Source: Juglans regia (taxonomy: Eukaryota; Streptophyta; Magnoliopsida; Fagales; Juglandaceae). Taken from it: a stretch of DNA of 64,000 nt. A program made the position numbers and the translations under genes. The stretch covers positions 27,726,270 to 27,790,269 of the forward strand of contig NC_049903.1 in assembly GCF_001411555.2 (NCBI RefSeq), given 5' to 3'. Below, piece after piece: positions 1 to 11,633 of this stretch. The notes beneath the pieces are model-generated. The model saw only the letters and a list, made by a program, of their open reading frames with translations, ran no database searches and was not told where the DNA came from. Numbering within the stretch: the first letter of the stretch is position 1; the number at the start of each line of letters is the position of its first letter.

Positions 1-540
1 TTCTATTTGATTGAAGTTCATCATCATCGGAAATTAGTTATTTCTTATATAGAAGCAGTGAGCCTGCAGGAAAATCAGAACCAAATTCCAATTTTAAAAA
101 GTTTATTTATTTCCCTAAAACAAACACGGAGTTGATTCAGGTGCTCGTATAAAAATTTTAAGATTTATCAGTTGCGTATGACTGATGCCAAGGATAATGC
201 TATGTGGATCTTTTGGATATCTGTCATTGCTTCATATAGCCCCAAACCCACTCCAGAGGTAGTTTCTGCCCTAGAATTGCTTATTAAAAGTAGCAATAGA
301 GGTTTTCTTATACTGGAACCAATCTCAAGTCTGGCCATTTGTTAATGCATTACAATTGTTTAAATTAATGAAATATTTGAACATTATTTCAAAGCAGAAT
401 AAGGTGGAAATGTTAATGTTTTTGGCCCTAACCTGGATTGCTTGCATAAATGTTGTGTTGTGGGCTATTTCAGTTTTTTATTTGTCTTTTTCTGTGTGAT
501 GTGTCCTCACAAGAATATGATCTGCTGTTGCAATGTCTAG
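1..540 (+). other. S1FA intron (3' part)
   Basis: This is non-coding sequence upstream of the S1FA exon. It ends in a usable acceptor (pyrimidine-rich stretch, then AG at 539-540). I looked for the short acidic first exon normal for S1FA proteins and did not find it here, so it probably lies left of the window. Confidence 0.6.
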
Positions 541-756
541 GGAAATGTGATCAAGGATGCCGAAGCCAAAGGGTTCAACCCAGGACTGATAGTGCTACTG
601 GTTGTTGTTGGGCTGTTGTTGATATTCCTTGTTGGAAACTATGTACTTTACATCTATGCACAAAAAACCCTTCCTCCAAGGAAAAAGAAGCCGATCTCCA
701 AGAAGAAGATGAGGAAGGAGAGACTGAAGCAAGGTGTTTCTGCACCTGGAGAGTAG
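541..756 (+). CDS. S1FA: S1FA-type small DNA-binding protein, last exon (partial)
   Basis: S1FA proteins are very small plant proteins first described as binding the S1F site of plastid ribosomal protein gene promoters; later plant work links them to stress responses. The exon encodes the whole conserved core: a start reading [15 protein letters not shown], then one hydrophobic segment of about 20 residues ([20 protein letters not shown]), then a strongly basic tail with PPRKKKP and [10 protein letters not shown], ending SAPGE and TAG at 754-756. The reading frame enters from a splice acceptor at 539-540, so the GTG at 547 is an internal Val codon and not a start. The N-terminal 15-20 residues come from an exon outside the window. 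The hydrophobic segment followed by a basic tail also fits a tail-type membrane protein, so DNA binding is family knowledge and not visible here. Confidence 0.88.
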   Translation, partial: GNVIKDAEAKGFNPGLIVLLVVVGLLLIFLVGNYVLYIYAQKTLPPRKKKPISKKKMRKERLKQGVSAPGE

Positions 757-2937
757 AATTTCAAGATGTTCTTTCTCTTTTTCATCTCAATGTTGAACAA
801 TTGTGGTCGGAAATTGTCCTTCCTCTGTTTTTTAGAGAGTGTGCTAGATACTTTCCTTCATCTCCCTGGTACTGATTGGAGATTCAACTTGATTATTAGA
901 AGTAGTTAACTTTATGTTCGGGTAGGCCAAGAAGTAAGAATGCTTGTTTTCCAGACAGGGTGTGCATAATTGTTCATATGCCTATTCTTTAGCTGTCTTT
1001 TTAGTATAACTAGTCCTCGATCTATAGAATAATTAAGAGGTGAGAAAGCCAAATGGATAAATAATATAAATTGATGCAAGAGTTGAGCGTAGGAACCTTA
1101 AAGAAATAAGAGAGAGGAAATTTATTTTTATTATACAAGGGGATGGGGGCTTTTGAATCTAGGTTTTTCATTTGGAGAAATGGGTTATATGTTATCAGAC
1201 TCTTGGCTTAACAAGTGATAAGACATTGGTAACCACTACAAGATAAAAATCTTTTTTTTTTCTCGATTGAATTAATTATCATAAATGGAGGAAATCTTCC
1301 GCCTTCAAACGTATTTTTGTAAAATTTAATGTTAAAAAACTGAGTGGGATTATAATGATAATAAAGATAATATAATAAAATGTATAATAAAGAGAAGGAA
1401 CAACGCATAGTGCACTTGTTACTTCTGCCACTCTCATGTATGTGCAAACAAACTATTTATAACAATTTTCTTTCTTTTCTTAAGAAAAAGGGAATGCGAG
1501 GTCGATCAACGTAGCAATTTTTTTTAAGCGTGATCATAGGAGCTCTTTCTTGTTGTAGAATGTCTTGTTTGAGCCATAACTACTATCCCTAGCGCGAGCC
1601 CGTTACCACAGCATCTTTAAAATATCCAGCTAGTTCAAAGCCTATCCCATGACCTAAAGGTCAAGTTTTGTCACTATAAATGGTTTTAATTTATGTCTTA
1701 ACTTAAACTCTGACCTCGAAACTATGAAATATCATCTTATACCAACTGTGCTACCACATTGATGGTATAACAAAGTAAGTTATATATTAACTTGACAAGT
1801 CTTAACTTAATAATTAAAAAAGTTGACTAAAAAAAAAACTAATACATCTGTAAAATTATTTTTGTACAACTCTTACGTCGACAGAATAATTCTCTAAAAT
1901 AAAAATTCTTTTAGATATGCACGATTATCTTTTGGTTTTTCAATATCTCAAATTTATTATTTCTTGTTTTGGGTTTATAATTATCTTTAATAAGAAAAAT
2001 AAAACGTGACACGTCATTGGCTAAACAAATTATTAAAAATAATTTAAAATTTCTATAATCATACAAAATATTCAAAATCATCGATAATGGTGACGTGTTT
2101 TTGTTTCTAAGAAAGAAAATACTAATTGAACCGATAAAAATGACTATTGATTTTTTTATTTTATTTTTATTTTTAGATTTTATTTAATAATTAAAGAAGT
2201 AAATATTAGTGAATTGATATTTGTTTATTTTTTAAAAATATTTAAAATTGTGTAAAAAATGATTAAGAGAAAATAAGGAAAAAAAAAAAACATTTATACT
2301 GCGTGGATTGACTTTATTGGTTAACAACTGTACTACTAGCATTATCCTAAGAATGAGATCTCTCTATTATTATAAAGTGTGAATAAGTCGACACGCGTCA
2401 AACCATTATTGGTGTTGATATGACAATTTCAACTACTGACAAAATATTGACAAATTAATACCTGAAAACTTTAATCGAAAATCACATACGGTGCGTAGTT
2501 TTGTAAAAATTATGCTTTGTTTAAAAAGCAAAAGCAAAATTCCTCCACATTTTATGGGACATCTGTCGTATAACATCATGTGAATGTGCAAATATACATG
2601 AGAATCTGAAAATATACCACATCTCAACTTAAATCGAGTAAAGATATCTACGTAACACATTTCATAACACATGTTTTAAAAATCCCATCTATTTTACAAA
2701 CAGCATTTTGGGCTTAAAATCGAGTAATGTAGAGATAATAGACATCCACAAACATCAAGAATTATAAACAATATAGGTGAAGTCTACATTTTCATTGTAT
2801 CTTTATTTATAGGTGTTTTTGTCTTCAAACGCAAGCTCACACAATTCAAATACAGAATACAATTTACACGGTTCAACATCATATCATATTGATACTATAT
2901 AGACAGTACGACTCTTTCATGCTAGAGGAGGTAGCTC
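757..2937. other. Intergenic, AT-rich
   Basis: This holds the 3' UTR of S1FA on the left and the 3' UTR of the cell-number-regulator gene on the right (converging genes). Between them I see only AT-rich sequence with homopolymer runs and short non-conserved open frames. No element with clear ends was recognised. Confidence 0.6.
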
Positions 2938-5500
2938 TCAGGCCGCACGACCCATGGTCTGCTCCCCTGGAGGAATCATAACCAAGAATGGCTGAGCTTT
3001 GAACCCTGGATGAGGCAATCTGCGACGGAGCTCGCGACCTTCCTGACAAAGTGCACACACATGGCAGAAGACATGAGTCGCAAAGTCACATGCAGATTCA
3101 CACTGTTCACGCTGCACCTCGTCCTCCAGAAAGCTTCCACAGCACCCACATGACCTGTGAAGTGCCTCACAACTGCCCTGCTTGTCATAAAACATTATGA
3201 ACAAATTCAAAAGCTCTTCATCATAATTATTATCATATTTGGTATGGACAACAAAACACCACTCAAAAACCTCAAGTATGATCAAAAGGAGCAAAATTAT
3301 AAAAGCCGGAGAAATGAGCTTGGAGAATCGTAAGACTATTCTCATGGTAGACACAGAAAACATTCATCCTATTCAACTGCATGGAAGAGCAGGACTGAAT
3401 GGGATCAAATATCAAACTTCTCAACTTATTAATGCTGACTTTTCTATGTTCTTTTTAATCAATTAAGCTATGTGGTTTGTGTAATTCTAGAACATTCAAG
3501 AATATAAATATCAGCTGTGAGTTCTAAACTTGATCATTGCTATCCAAGATTCTTGTAATGTTCTTTAGAAACAAACAAGTATACATCGGAATTAAGAGTA
3601 AGAGAGTTAGGACAGCCTGTGCAAGGTGAAGTAAATCAAATAGAGAAAACATACGTAAGACACAAATATTAGGAACCACAAGGCCATGATCACCGCAACA
3701 GAAATACCAATAAAGTTATCAGCACCATAACATCCACAGTTGCATTTGAAAACAACTGTCTTTTTTTCCTTAGCAACACATTTACATCAACTTTAAAAAA
3801 ATAGTTGCTATATATCAAAACCTTAAGAAAAATAAATACGGGTGGGAATGAACTCAAACAAGCAATGACGATTGATGTGTAATAAGACTTAAAAAATGAA
3901 TCCATATTATTTAAATTGAAGTCAATACAACTTAGCCAGACATCCTACTTCAAAGGCCACTACTCATAAGAAAATGAAAAATGCCAAGAAAATATTCATT
4001 ACACAGTACTTTTTCAATTCGTAGAATGTCAAAGTGCTTTAATAAGAACAAAACGCCACAGGATATAAAATCAATATTAGAAGAGTTCTAAACGTTAAAG
4101 AGGAACAAACATATTAATGCATAGCATGAATATATACAATGATGCACTGATAAAAAAAAAAGATACATATACAATGATGCACTGATAAAAAAAACATATA
4201 TATACCCTGATGCAAAATTATAATCAATCGAGTAAACCTAAAACACAGTTAATCTCAATGGCAGACCAAAACTTCCATTGCTTATGTCATTTTTTTTTTT
4301 TTTTTCCTTTTTAAGAGGGGAAGAGCGTGGGAAAGACAAAAACTTGCCTCTAAGTTGAACATCCGGCGAATGGCAGTACGGCTTGTGTATGAAAACCATG
4401 GTGCGAGGAAGTTTCCACCAAAAATGGAATTTCCAATCAAATATAGGCCAGAGTAACTCAAGCAATGATTTCCAAAAGTCCCAGGACTAGATCCAAGCCT
4501 CTCCACATTGCCACCATACAGCACACAAGGAGCCACACTTCCAAGAAGACCTGGTCAGATGCCGTGACATTTAGAACAAAAACTGAAAATATGGAGCACA
4601 AGTGGTACTTGAAAAACACAATATGCAAAGAAACGTCCTGATCCAGAAGTGTTGCATTCCAAAAGCATCAAAAAATTAATTGAAACCCGGTCCTCTATTC
4701 AATTAGTTTAAATGGGTTCAAGATTGTCCTGCAACAATCAAACTCACCTTATGCACGAGTTATATCTTAACCACAAATTCTAACAACCAGTGTAGCTTCA
4801 ATTAATGTATAATTAACAAGATTGCAAACTTTTTCATTCATCACCATTTGTGAATTCATGGGCAAATTCATCAAGAAATATTCAACTCTTCACGTAATTC
4901 TTTTCAAAATAATAAAAACAAAAAATGCTATTACACTTATTTGCAGGTGTGGAGTCAAAGATCTCCATGTTTGCTTAGAGAACTTTTGTCATTCTCATCT
5001 ACTATATCAAATGTTTAAAGGTATCGGGTCAAGCACCAAAACGCAACAAAAAAGAAAATCCCAAATCCAATGCAAAATTAAAAACAGAACAAAAAGCCAG
5101 CTGATTGCACAGAATGACCCAAATCTCGATGGTAAGCTAATAAAAAAATCGACTTTTAAATAACAAATGACTTACAAACTTCAAGATCACTGCTACAGAA
5201 CTCGTCGTTGCGACCTAAACAAGCAAAGATGCTCGAGTTCCACTGGGTCCGGCCCATGGGCTCGCCCACCACGCTCCCGTGTCCCAACGGCAACCCGTTC
5301 GCGGTCCAGCCGTGACCACCGAAATTTCCGGGTACCGGAGCCGGAGCTTTCGCCGCGGGCGAGACTGTGACCTTTTCGTCCTTAGCGTCAATTGGCTTGC
5401 TGGCTTTCTTTGCATCATCTTCTACTCCTTCGACGACTTGCTTGCTCAAGAGAGGGCTCGATTCCTCGTAATTAACATTGTTGTTGTTGTTGTCAGCCAT
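2938..5500 (-). CDS. PLAC8-family cell number regulator, three exons, complete
   Basis: Exons on the minus strand are 5500-5176, 4550-4348 and 3177-2938 (325, 203 and 240 nt), giving 255 residues. The start is the ATG at 5500 (MADNNNNN); the upstream in-frame ATG at 5512 is a less likely start. The protein has a low-complexity acidic N-terminus with ESSPLL, then a GWTANGLPLGHG region, then the Cys-rich PLAC8 domain (FACLGRNDEFCSSDLEVC, LLGSVAPCVLYGGN, GSCEALHRSCGCCGSF, CHVCALCQEGRELRRR) and the tail IPPGEQTMGRAA. The CCxxxxCPC-type hallmark of plasma-membrane PLAC8 proteins is replaced here by the CLGRNDEFC variant seen in the CNR8-like branch. Family members affect organ size, metal transport or calcium handling; which applies here cannot be told. 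Intron 2 is GC-AG (GAG|GCAAGT, donor just below 4348). The 5' flank carries GA/CT repeats typical of plant 5' UTRs. Confidence 0.88.
4132..4205. repeat. Short tandem repeat in CNR intron 2
   Basis: A unit of about 35 bp (ATATACAATGATGCACTGAT followed by an A-run) occurs twice in direct succession, with a degenerate third start. It lies in the intron and probably arose by slippage. Confidence 0.7.
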
Positions 5501-5520
5501 TGGATCTGGCACCCGAACCG

Positions 5521-5685
5521 ACTCACGCAGAGAGAGGAGAGAGCGAGAGAGAGAGAGAGAAAGAATCGAAAACTGGAAAAGGTAAAAATAGCGAAGAAGT
5601 CAGAGGTCGCTCCCTCCCGTGTAGTTGTAGGGTCCGCAGCCAAACCGCGTCCAACACGCTCTCTCTCTCTCTCTCTCTCTCTCGT
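5521..5685. repeat. GA and CT microsatellites in the CNR 5' flank
   Basis: A (GA)n tract lies near 5530-5560 and a (CT)n tract near 5659-5682. Read from the gene strand these form pyrimidine/purine tracts upstream of the start codon, common in plant core promoters and 5' UTRs. The tract lengths differ slightly in copy B. Confidence 0.75.
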
Positions 5686-5799
5686 ATTTGATGTTAAGGA
5701 AAATGTTGAACAAATCCGTGATTTTGTCCCTCAACTTATATTCGTATATTTTATTTTATTTTTAATTTTTTTTCTTAAAATTTAAGAAATGATTGTTAC

Positions 5800-5984
5800 G
5801 GCAGGTTTGGGGGTGGGATGAGATATAAAATTATTTTATCATTACATATTTTTTAAATCTTCATACAAAATATAATAAACAATTTAATTTTTTTCAAATC
5901 TCAAAACAATAATAATATTAAAATACAATATTTTAAACTCTTAAACAAAATACAAAATTCTCATCTCACCCCTCAAACATGCTC
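5800..5984. mobile_element. MITE with GTTTG-type terminal inverted repeats
   Basis: The left end reads GGCAGGTTTGGGGGTGGGAT and the right end is close to its reverse complement (ATCTCACCCCTCAAACATGC). The inside is AT-rich with the recurring core AAAATATAATAAACAATT. No coding potential. The same family occurs at 15239, 30073 and, in reverse or diverged form, near 28139 and 29026. Copy B has it at about 41233-41417. Confidence 0.75.
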
Positions 5985-6150
5985 TAGTGACTAGAATGAG
6001 ATTTCCTCACGAGTCTAAAGGTTTCTAGCGAGGTCGAAAAGTATCATTCACTATCGCAAGCTAGTTTGTCAATGGCAAGAGGTGGATAGCAATTCTCAGC
6101 AGATAAGTTAGAACTTAAACAAAAAGAAAGTTGGCAAAATTCAGAGGAAG

Positions 6151-6958
6151 ATGGCAGATGCATTAGCAAATGTATGGAACAAATTATCATTAGCAAAGGA
6201 AGAAAAAGATGAAGTCGTAATTATTGAAATACACTGAACTCACTATGGAAAGAGGTAAATTATGTCTAGTGGGTAAACTAATAGTAGATTAAAAGATAAG
6301 CAGAGAGACTTTTAAAAACACCATGTCCAAAGTTTGGAAATTCTATGATGATATGAAAATTATTGAAGTATGAGAGAACCTCTATATATTTGAATTCCTA
6401 TCAGAAGTTGAACTAAGCAAGAAATGAGAGGGATAACCTTGGATGTTTGATATGAATTTAATTTGTTTAAAGAGGTTTGAGGGATTCACCCCTCCTACTG
6501 AACTCCAGTTTACTCACACCAATCTATGGGTCCAATTAATTAATCTACCGTTAGGATGCATGAACAAAGAGGTAGGAAACATAATTGGATCCACTATAGG
6601 CACTGTACTTCAGGTGGATGCAGATTACAATGAAGATTGCTGGGAAAAATGGTTAAGGATTGTAATTGAAATAGACCTGATGAAACCATTAGTAAGATGG
6701 AAAGTAGTGGAATTACTAGGTCAAAAAAGGTTTGTACAATTTAAATATGAAAGGTTACCAAGATTCTGTTTTAATTGTGGGATTATTATGCATGGTTCAA
6801 GTGGTTGTGCTGCCAAATACAACAACTCTGATTTAATTGGAGATATAGGTGCCACTCAGCTTGGATCATGGCTAAGAGCAGTAATTTCTAGCCCTAGTTC
6901 AATTAGTTCAGGAGTTCCTGAACTAATTCTAGTTATGAAAGCAGTTTTGGAAAACTGA
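6151..6958 (+). pseudogene. LINE ORF1 remnant (DUF4283 plus zinc knuckle)
   Basis: This is a broken gag-like ORF1 of a plant L1-type LINE. The first part (6151 on, MADALANVWNKLSLAKEEK) is closed by a stop after about 28 codons; coding resumes in another frame at 6443-6958. That part has a DUF4283 C-terminal half (LWVQLINLPLGCMN, KPLVRWKVV) and a CCHC-like knuckle, FCFNCGIIMHGSSGC. No endonuclease or reverse transcriptase follows, so it is a truncated fragment. The same domain order is seen in the minus-strand LINE at 61-62 kb, from a related but distinct family. Confidence 0.8.
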
Positions 6959-8373
6959 TATCAAGTATACCCTGGTATGGGTTAAAAGGGTGACAAAATT
7001 TGGGAAAGCTGAAGATAAAAGAAAAAGCAGGAGGAAAGGGGATGAGGAAGGTGTTACAAGATTCATCTGCAACACTTACCGGAGATTTTAGCAGCAGCAT
7101 TTACCTCACCAAAAAATAGAATTTTAACAGTCGATTAAGTGGATCAATCTACTAGGTGGTAAAGCAGTCGATTTGGTCCTTCATCGAAAAAAACCAGTGC
7201 ATCAATTACCGACAGTTGAGCAAAAATCCATCCACCTCACCGACAGTCGAGCATAGACAGAACTCCACATACATGCTGGTTTGTGTTCTCTTCTCATTTC
7301 ACTGATTATTTATTTTCATATCTAAAACTACTATTTTTGGTCAATGCGAGATTTGACCTCATATACATATAGTATCAAATATGTTCGCTTTTATTTTATA
7401 TCATTGCGGATATTATTCTCTTAAATCTGTCCATCTTTATCTATATTTAAAAATATTAGAAAAAAAATGAAGCTAAAATAAACCTTTTGTTCAATCTCAT
7501 CACATAATGCAATGTTTTTTGACAACCAAAAGAAGATTCCCTCCTTTTTTAAGGCTCCGTTTAACACAGAACAATGAGTAGTTTGGATCCTAAATAATTT
7601 TATTTAAATATTCCAAAATCAAGAGCAAACAACTAGCAAACATACAACCTGGTTGGATTTTGACAAGTGCATGCATGAACCAAGTTCTGATAAGATTCCA
7701 TTGAACATCAATCTTTCAGGAAAATGGTGAGCATTTTCAGGACGAGAAGAAGACGTGGCGGCAACAGGACGGCGATTGGAGGGCAATGCACCCACGAGGA
7801 TTCTGACTCGCTCGATTGATTTCATTCAGCCACTTTTATCTATATTTTTTTAATTAATATTATGTCTGGTAGCATGCCACGTCACGCGATCATTTATAAT
7901 GGTAATGTGCAAGCAGCATAATAGTACCGTCCAAAATATTTTCACTCTCTCGATTCTCAGGATTCATTCGTTTATTTTTAGGGATGAAATAAAATTAAAA
8001 TTAAAAAATTAAATAAAATATTATTAAAATATATTTTTTAATATTATTTTTATTTTAAAATTTAAAAAAATTAAATTTTTTATGTTATTTTATATTAAAA
8101 ATTAAAAAAATTATAATAATTAGGTAATATGAGATAAATATTTTCTAAAAACAAACAAATTCTCCCCAAATCGTTTCTCTCCCGCGGAATTTCCCCTCCA
8201 TTTCTCCCTCGTTTCTTTCTTCCTTTCTGCTAGGTTTCTTTCATATCTCATGTCCAATTAAAATCACTTTCTTTCGTCTCCGAGTGTCTGTAGCATAAAG
8301 TCCCTCGTTCCTTTCTTCCGTTCGTCTCCTAGCTTTCTTCCTTTCGTCTCCTAAGGCTTCTGCAGCTTAAAAT
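6959..8373. other. Intergenic, including the complex I gene promoter region
   Basis: From 6959 to about 7260 the sequence may still be LINE tail, A-rich and with no open frame. 7260-7960 is unremarkable AT-rich DNA. A diverged TIR element occupies 7967-8159. The last 200 bp (8160-8373) are C/T-rich, typical of a plant 5' UTR, and lead into the start at 8374. Confidence 0.5.
7967..8159. mobile_element. Degenerate short TIR element
   Basis: The ends TTCGTTTATTTTTAG and CTAAAAACAAACAAA are near-perfect inverted repeats around a very AT-rich core with internal TTAAAATTTAAAA-type symmetry. It looks like an old member of the MITE class that recurs in the window. It is also present in copy B, so it predates the split of the two copies. 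Confidence 0.55.
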
Positions 8374-8879
8374 ATGTCCATTCTCGCCGCGGTTTCAGGT
8401 ACTATCAATCTCGACTATGTTCTCAGAGCTTTCTACGTTTTATTTCAAATCGAATTCCTTGGTTTTGTGATTGATTTCTTTTTCTTTTGGTTTCTTGAGA
8501 AAAAGAAACCCTGGAATTTTGATTCTTCTTGCATACATCGGAACCCTCCCTTCACCAAAGTAGTCGGAAACTTCAACTTCCTCGACTACCTCCGCTTCAC
8601 AACCATCACTGGCGTCTCTGTCACCGTCGGCTACCTCTCCGGTCTCTCTCTCTCTCTCTCTCTATCGATTCAAATTGATAGCTTGTGCACGAAATGGAAT
8701 TAATTTTGTTAATTTTTTGCTAACTAGGGATTAAGCCGGGGATTAGGGGACCGTCGATGGTGACCGGAGGTTTGATTGGGCTGATGGGAGGGTTCATGTA
8801 CGCGTACCAGAATTCGGCGGGTCGAATTATGGGATTCTTCCCCAACGACGACGAGGTAGCTCGTTACAATAAATGGTGA
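8374..8879 (+). CDS. NADH dehydrogenase (complex I) 20.9 kDa subunit, N-terminus uncertain
   Basis: The conserved core is unmistakable: RNPPFTKVVGNFNFLDYLRF and TTITGVSVTVGYLSG, then GIKPGIRGPSMVTGG, LIGLMGGFMYAYQNSAGR and IMGFFPNDDEVARYNK. This matches the small plant subunit typified by Arabidopsis At4g16450, an accessory membrane-arm protein of mitochondrial complex I related to the fungal 21 kDa subunit. Exon ends: first exon stops at 8641 (TCC G|GT), second runs 8728-8879, ending TGG TGA. The usual N-terminus of about 15 residues (MNxDIT type) is not encoded upstream. Instead the frame runs back without a stop to ATG 8374 through a T-rich, Phe-rich stretch that looks like intron. An exon ending TTTCAG|GT near 8398 is possible, but its phase does not fit the acceptor before AAAAAGAAACCC. 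Either the start is read through or the first coding exon is lost. Confidence 0.72.
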
Positions 8880-10201
8880 TGATTTCCTGAGAATATTTTT
8901 TACCTAATTTCTTCGTGCTTTGGAAGAATCTAAGAAAAAATCCCCCTCTTTACAGATAGTATTTCTCCTAATGTTTCTCCCAAAACCATACATTTTGATG
9001 ATGTTAATAATCAGAATGTTGAACATGTTGTTTTCATATCTATTTGTGCTCTAGTCGCGGTGTTGTTATGGAGTTTCTTCTTTGGGTGATGAATCTGATA
9101 TTGCTCGGATTTGATGATCTTTGCTGATGTGTTTTCTGGATTCTCTAGGTTTCTAGGAAACTGCACAGTATAGTTCTAAAAGTCCATAATTTACCACCCC
9201 TGGATTACCTTTATTTTATCATAGCTTACTAAATTGTTAAGAAGCCTAACCTGTAGTTACCCTAGAATTTTGGAGATTCTAGATTCCCGATGTGTGTTTA
9301 TTCCTTGCAATTTGAAGAGTGCTATGAGGCTGTAGTTTTTCCCCCTTTCCCTTCTTTCTTCTTTTCTCACTGCAGAAAGGTCTAATGCTAGGGTAGTAAG
9401 AAATTGTTATATTTTTATAGTAGATGTTTTGTTTCATGGATTTTGAATTGGATAAAATATTTACAGCAGATATTGTTTAACTTGATGGAATACAAACATT
9501 GCATGGTAACATATTGCTCAACAGTGTTTATGGAGTTATTCTTGGGACGATTGGTTCTAAACCGGTAATGCACCAAATGCATATACCTGGAGACATTAGG
9601 AACAAATATTGTATTTACTTATAATGTGTTATTGTTGAAATGATAAGCAAGAACCCATGTAATTATCAAGTGTTCTTGTAGCTTCGAGTGTATTTGATGA
9701 TTCTGTTGGTTCAATGATCAGTAGACCCTTTTAGCAATATCGTCTGGTTTGTACAAGAATGTTATAAATTTTGTGAATATTTAGGCATTCCAATTTACAT
9801 ATTTTTGGTTGATTATCGTGGGTTGTGCTGGATTTGGATTTCTGCTTTGAGAGATTTATAATACTGTGATTCTTTTGTCTTGGTTGCGATTTTTCGGGTT
9901 TTTGTTATGGTGGGTGTATGAGTTTGTTTATGGGCAGATATGTTCCTGTTTGTCTTGTTTTTGGTGTGAATTTGATATTTGAACTTCCTTTACGTCATCT
10001 TTGAGCTGTGTTAGATGAGATAACCGCTTGCAATTCATTTACATATTACCTATTCATGTGCTTCTACTTGAAAACTCTGGATCTGTAACTTTTATGGTGA
10101 TCTCCACATTGGGGACAGAAAAATTGCTCCCTCTCTCTCAGTATTACTCAATTTCACTTTCAATTATATCATATATTTCTAATTTAAACTAAAATCTACT
10201 T
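8880..10201. other. 3' UTR and intergenic sequence
   Basis: This is T-rich sequence after the complex I subunit gene, presumably its 3' UTR at the left. I found no further conserved exon, RNA gene or element with defined ends before the UDP-glucose dehydrogenase fragment. Confidence 0.5.
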
Positions 10202-10322
10202 AAGCAGTGCCAGAGGAAAGAACCTCTTCTTCTCTACTGATGTGGAGAAACATGTTGCAGAGGCTGATATGTTCTTTGTTTCGGTTAACGTCCCTACCAA
10301 AACCCAGGGCCTCGGAGCTTAG
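10202..10322 (+). pseudogene. UDP-glucose 6-dehydrogenase fragment
   Basis: About 38 codons match a conserved piece of plant UDP-glucose dehydrogenase (the enzyme making UDP-glucuronate for cell-wall sugars): KQC, then RGKNLFFSTDVEKHV, AEADMFFVSVNVPTKTQGLGA. One extra C after KQC shifts the frame, and a TAG at 10320 closes it; beyond GLGA the similarity stops at once, as it does upstream of KQC. There is no start, no splice context and no NAD-binding or catalytic region, so this is a captured or retro-copied fragment and not a gene. Copy B carries it at 45641-45761 with an F-to-S change. Confidence 0.85.
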
Positions 10323-10841
10323 ATTCTGAAGGTCGTATGTTTTGCTTGAATTGGTGCAATTAGATGAAATAATTTGATTATTAATTAGGATATGAACTGT
10401 AGAATTGTGAAATGTGATAAAAATAAATTAGGTAAAAAAATAATAAAAATATTAAATTAATAATATTTTATTATTATTTTGGCTAATAGATGGATAATCC
10501 AATATGGGAATTAGTTTTGAGTGGAATAGCCAAATGCAAACTCGTGTCATATTATGCAAATTTTACATTTGCATTTGCATAATTCAATGCTAATGCTTAG
10601 AACCCTAGATCCTCTTTCAAGCTCCAAGCTTTGCCGAAAATCAAAGTTAATCAAACAGAAAAAAGAAAGAGCATGACGATCGGTTACAAATCCCCCCATT
10701 TCTAACTCTTCTCCTCGGCAGTAACATTCAGCAAAAAAGGACACTCCAATTCCAGCCAAACTCGCCCAGCCGGCAACAGCTCCTCCGCAGCTCGCCACGC
10801 ACCCAACGGTCCAGCCACCGTCCACCACTCCACTGTAAGCA

Positions 10842-10881
<40 letters not shown>

Positions 10882-11633
10882 ACAGTACAGCCACATCTTC
10901 CCGTCTGCCGCCCTCCATCTACAAGGTGAAATTAATCTGGTCCACTGAAATTATTTGGATTTTTTTTATGAATAATGAACACTGTTGTTTGATTTTGAGA
11001 TTGATCTTTGATTTTAATTGTGATGGGATTTAGAATTTGGGATGAATTTCGATTTTGTGATTAATTTTGGTTTTGATGCGTTCGTTTGTGCAAATGCAAC
11101 CCTTGTAGATGAATTTTTCTTAGATAAAATATGTTTCAATGAGAATCAAAATGGGGCGTACTAATTTGGCTGTGGCAACAGAGATGGGCATGCGCTCATG
11201 CTCGTTATAAAGGATTTCATTCTAGAGATTATGGTTTCACTGGTTCCAACCATGTCATTCTGAATCTTTTCTTTCACAAAAATGTCTTCATGTACGCTTA
11301 TTTTGCAAGCAATGCTTCTGGGAAGAATTGAAATACAAGAAGCCAAGCTGCTGATTTAAGTGAAGAAGTGTCTCTTTTATTTTTCAGTTATGCATTGAAT
11401 TCATTTATTAAGTATCACCTTTACACACACAAATATATATGATTTGTATCCCAAAAGGGTAGACCTTCTGTGAGAGCAGCAACATATATAATTATGTACT
11501 TCTTCTGTAGGTCTGCTGCATATTGCAAGATCGCAGTCTGTGAGAACAGGATTTATGTAACCTAGAATGATATATTCTTGCTGACAAAATTGAGCTCAAG
11601 GAAATAGGTTTGCAATTGAACGAGTAGATAGAA
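10323..11633 (+). other. PIG-C promoter and intron-containing 5' UTR (inferred)
   Basis: A C-rich stretch at about 10640-10840 ends in a good donor (CCACT|GTAAGC, near 10834), and a long (CT)n tract follows at 10845-10877. An acceptor TTCTGTAG at about 11509 precedes the final leader of roughly 120 nt before ATG 11634. I infer a 5' UTR intron. No conserved protein is encoded here; the minus-strand open frames at 10547-10896 run through the CT repeat. Confidence 0.5.

Noticed and set aside
450..875. Open frame of 141 codons overlapping the S1FA exon
   Set aside because: It is a different frame from the conserved S1FA exon and encodes no recognisable protein; the real coding part is 541-756.
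5167..5785. Plus-strand frames opposite CNR exon 1 (and 40597-41218 in copy B)
   Set aside because: They are antisense shadows of the conserved exon and run into the GA/CT microsatellites.
10547..10896. Minus-strand frames of 64-93 codons before PIG-C (also 45986-46439)
   Set aside because: They read through the (CT)n tract as RERERE repeats and lie antisense to the PIG-C leader; no conserved domain.
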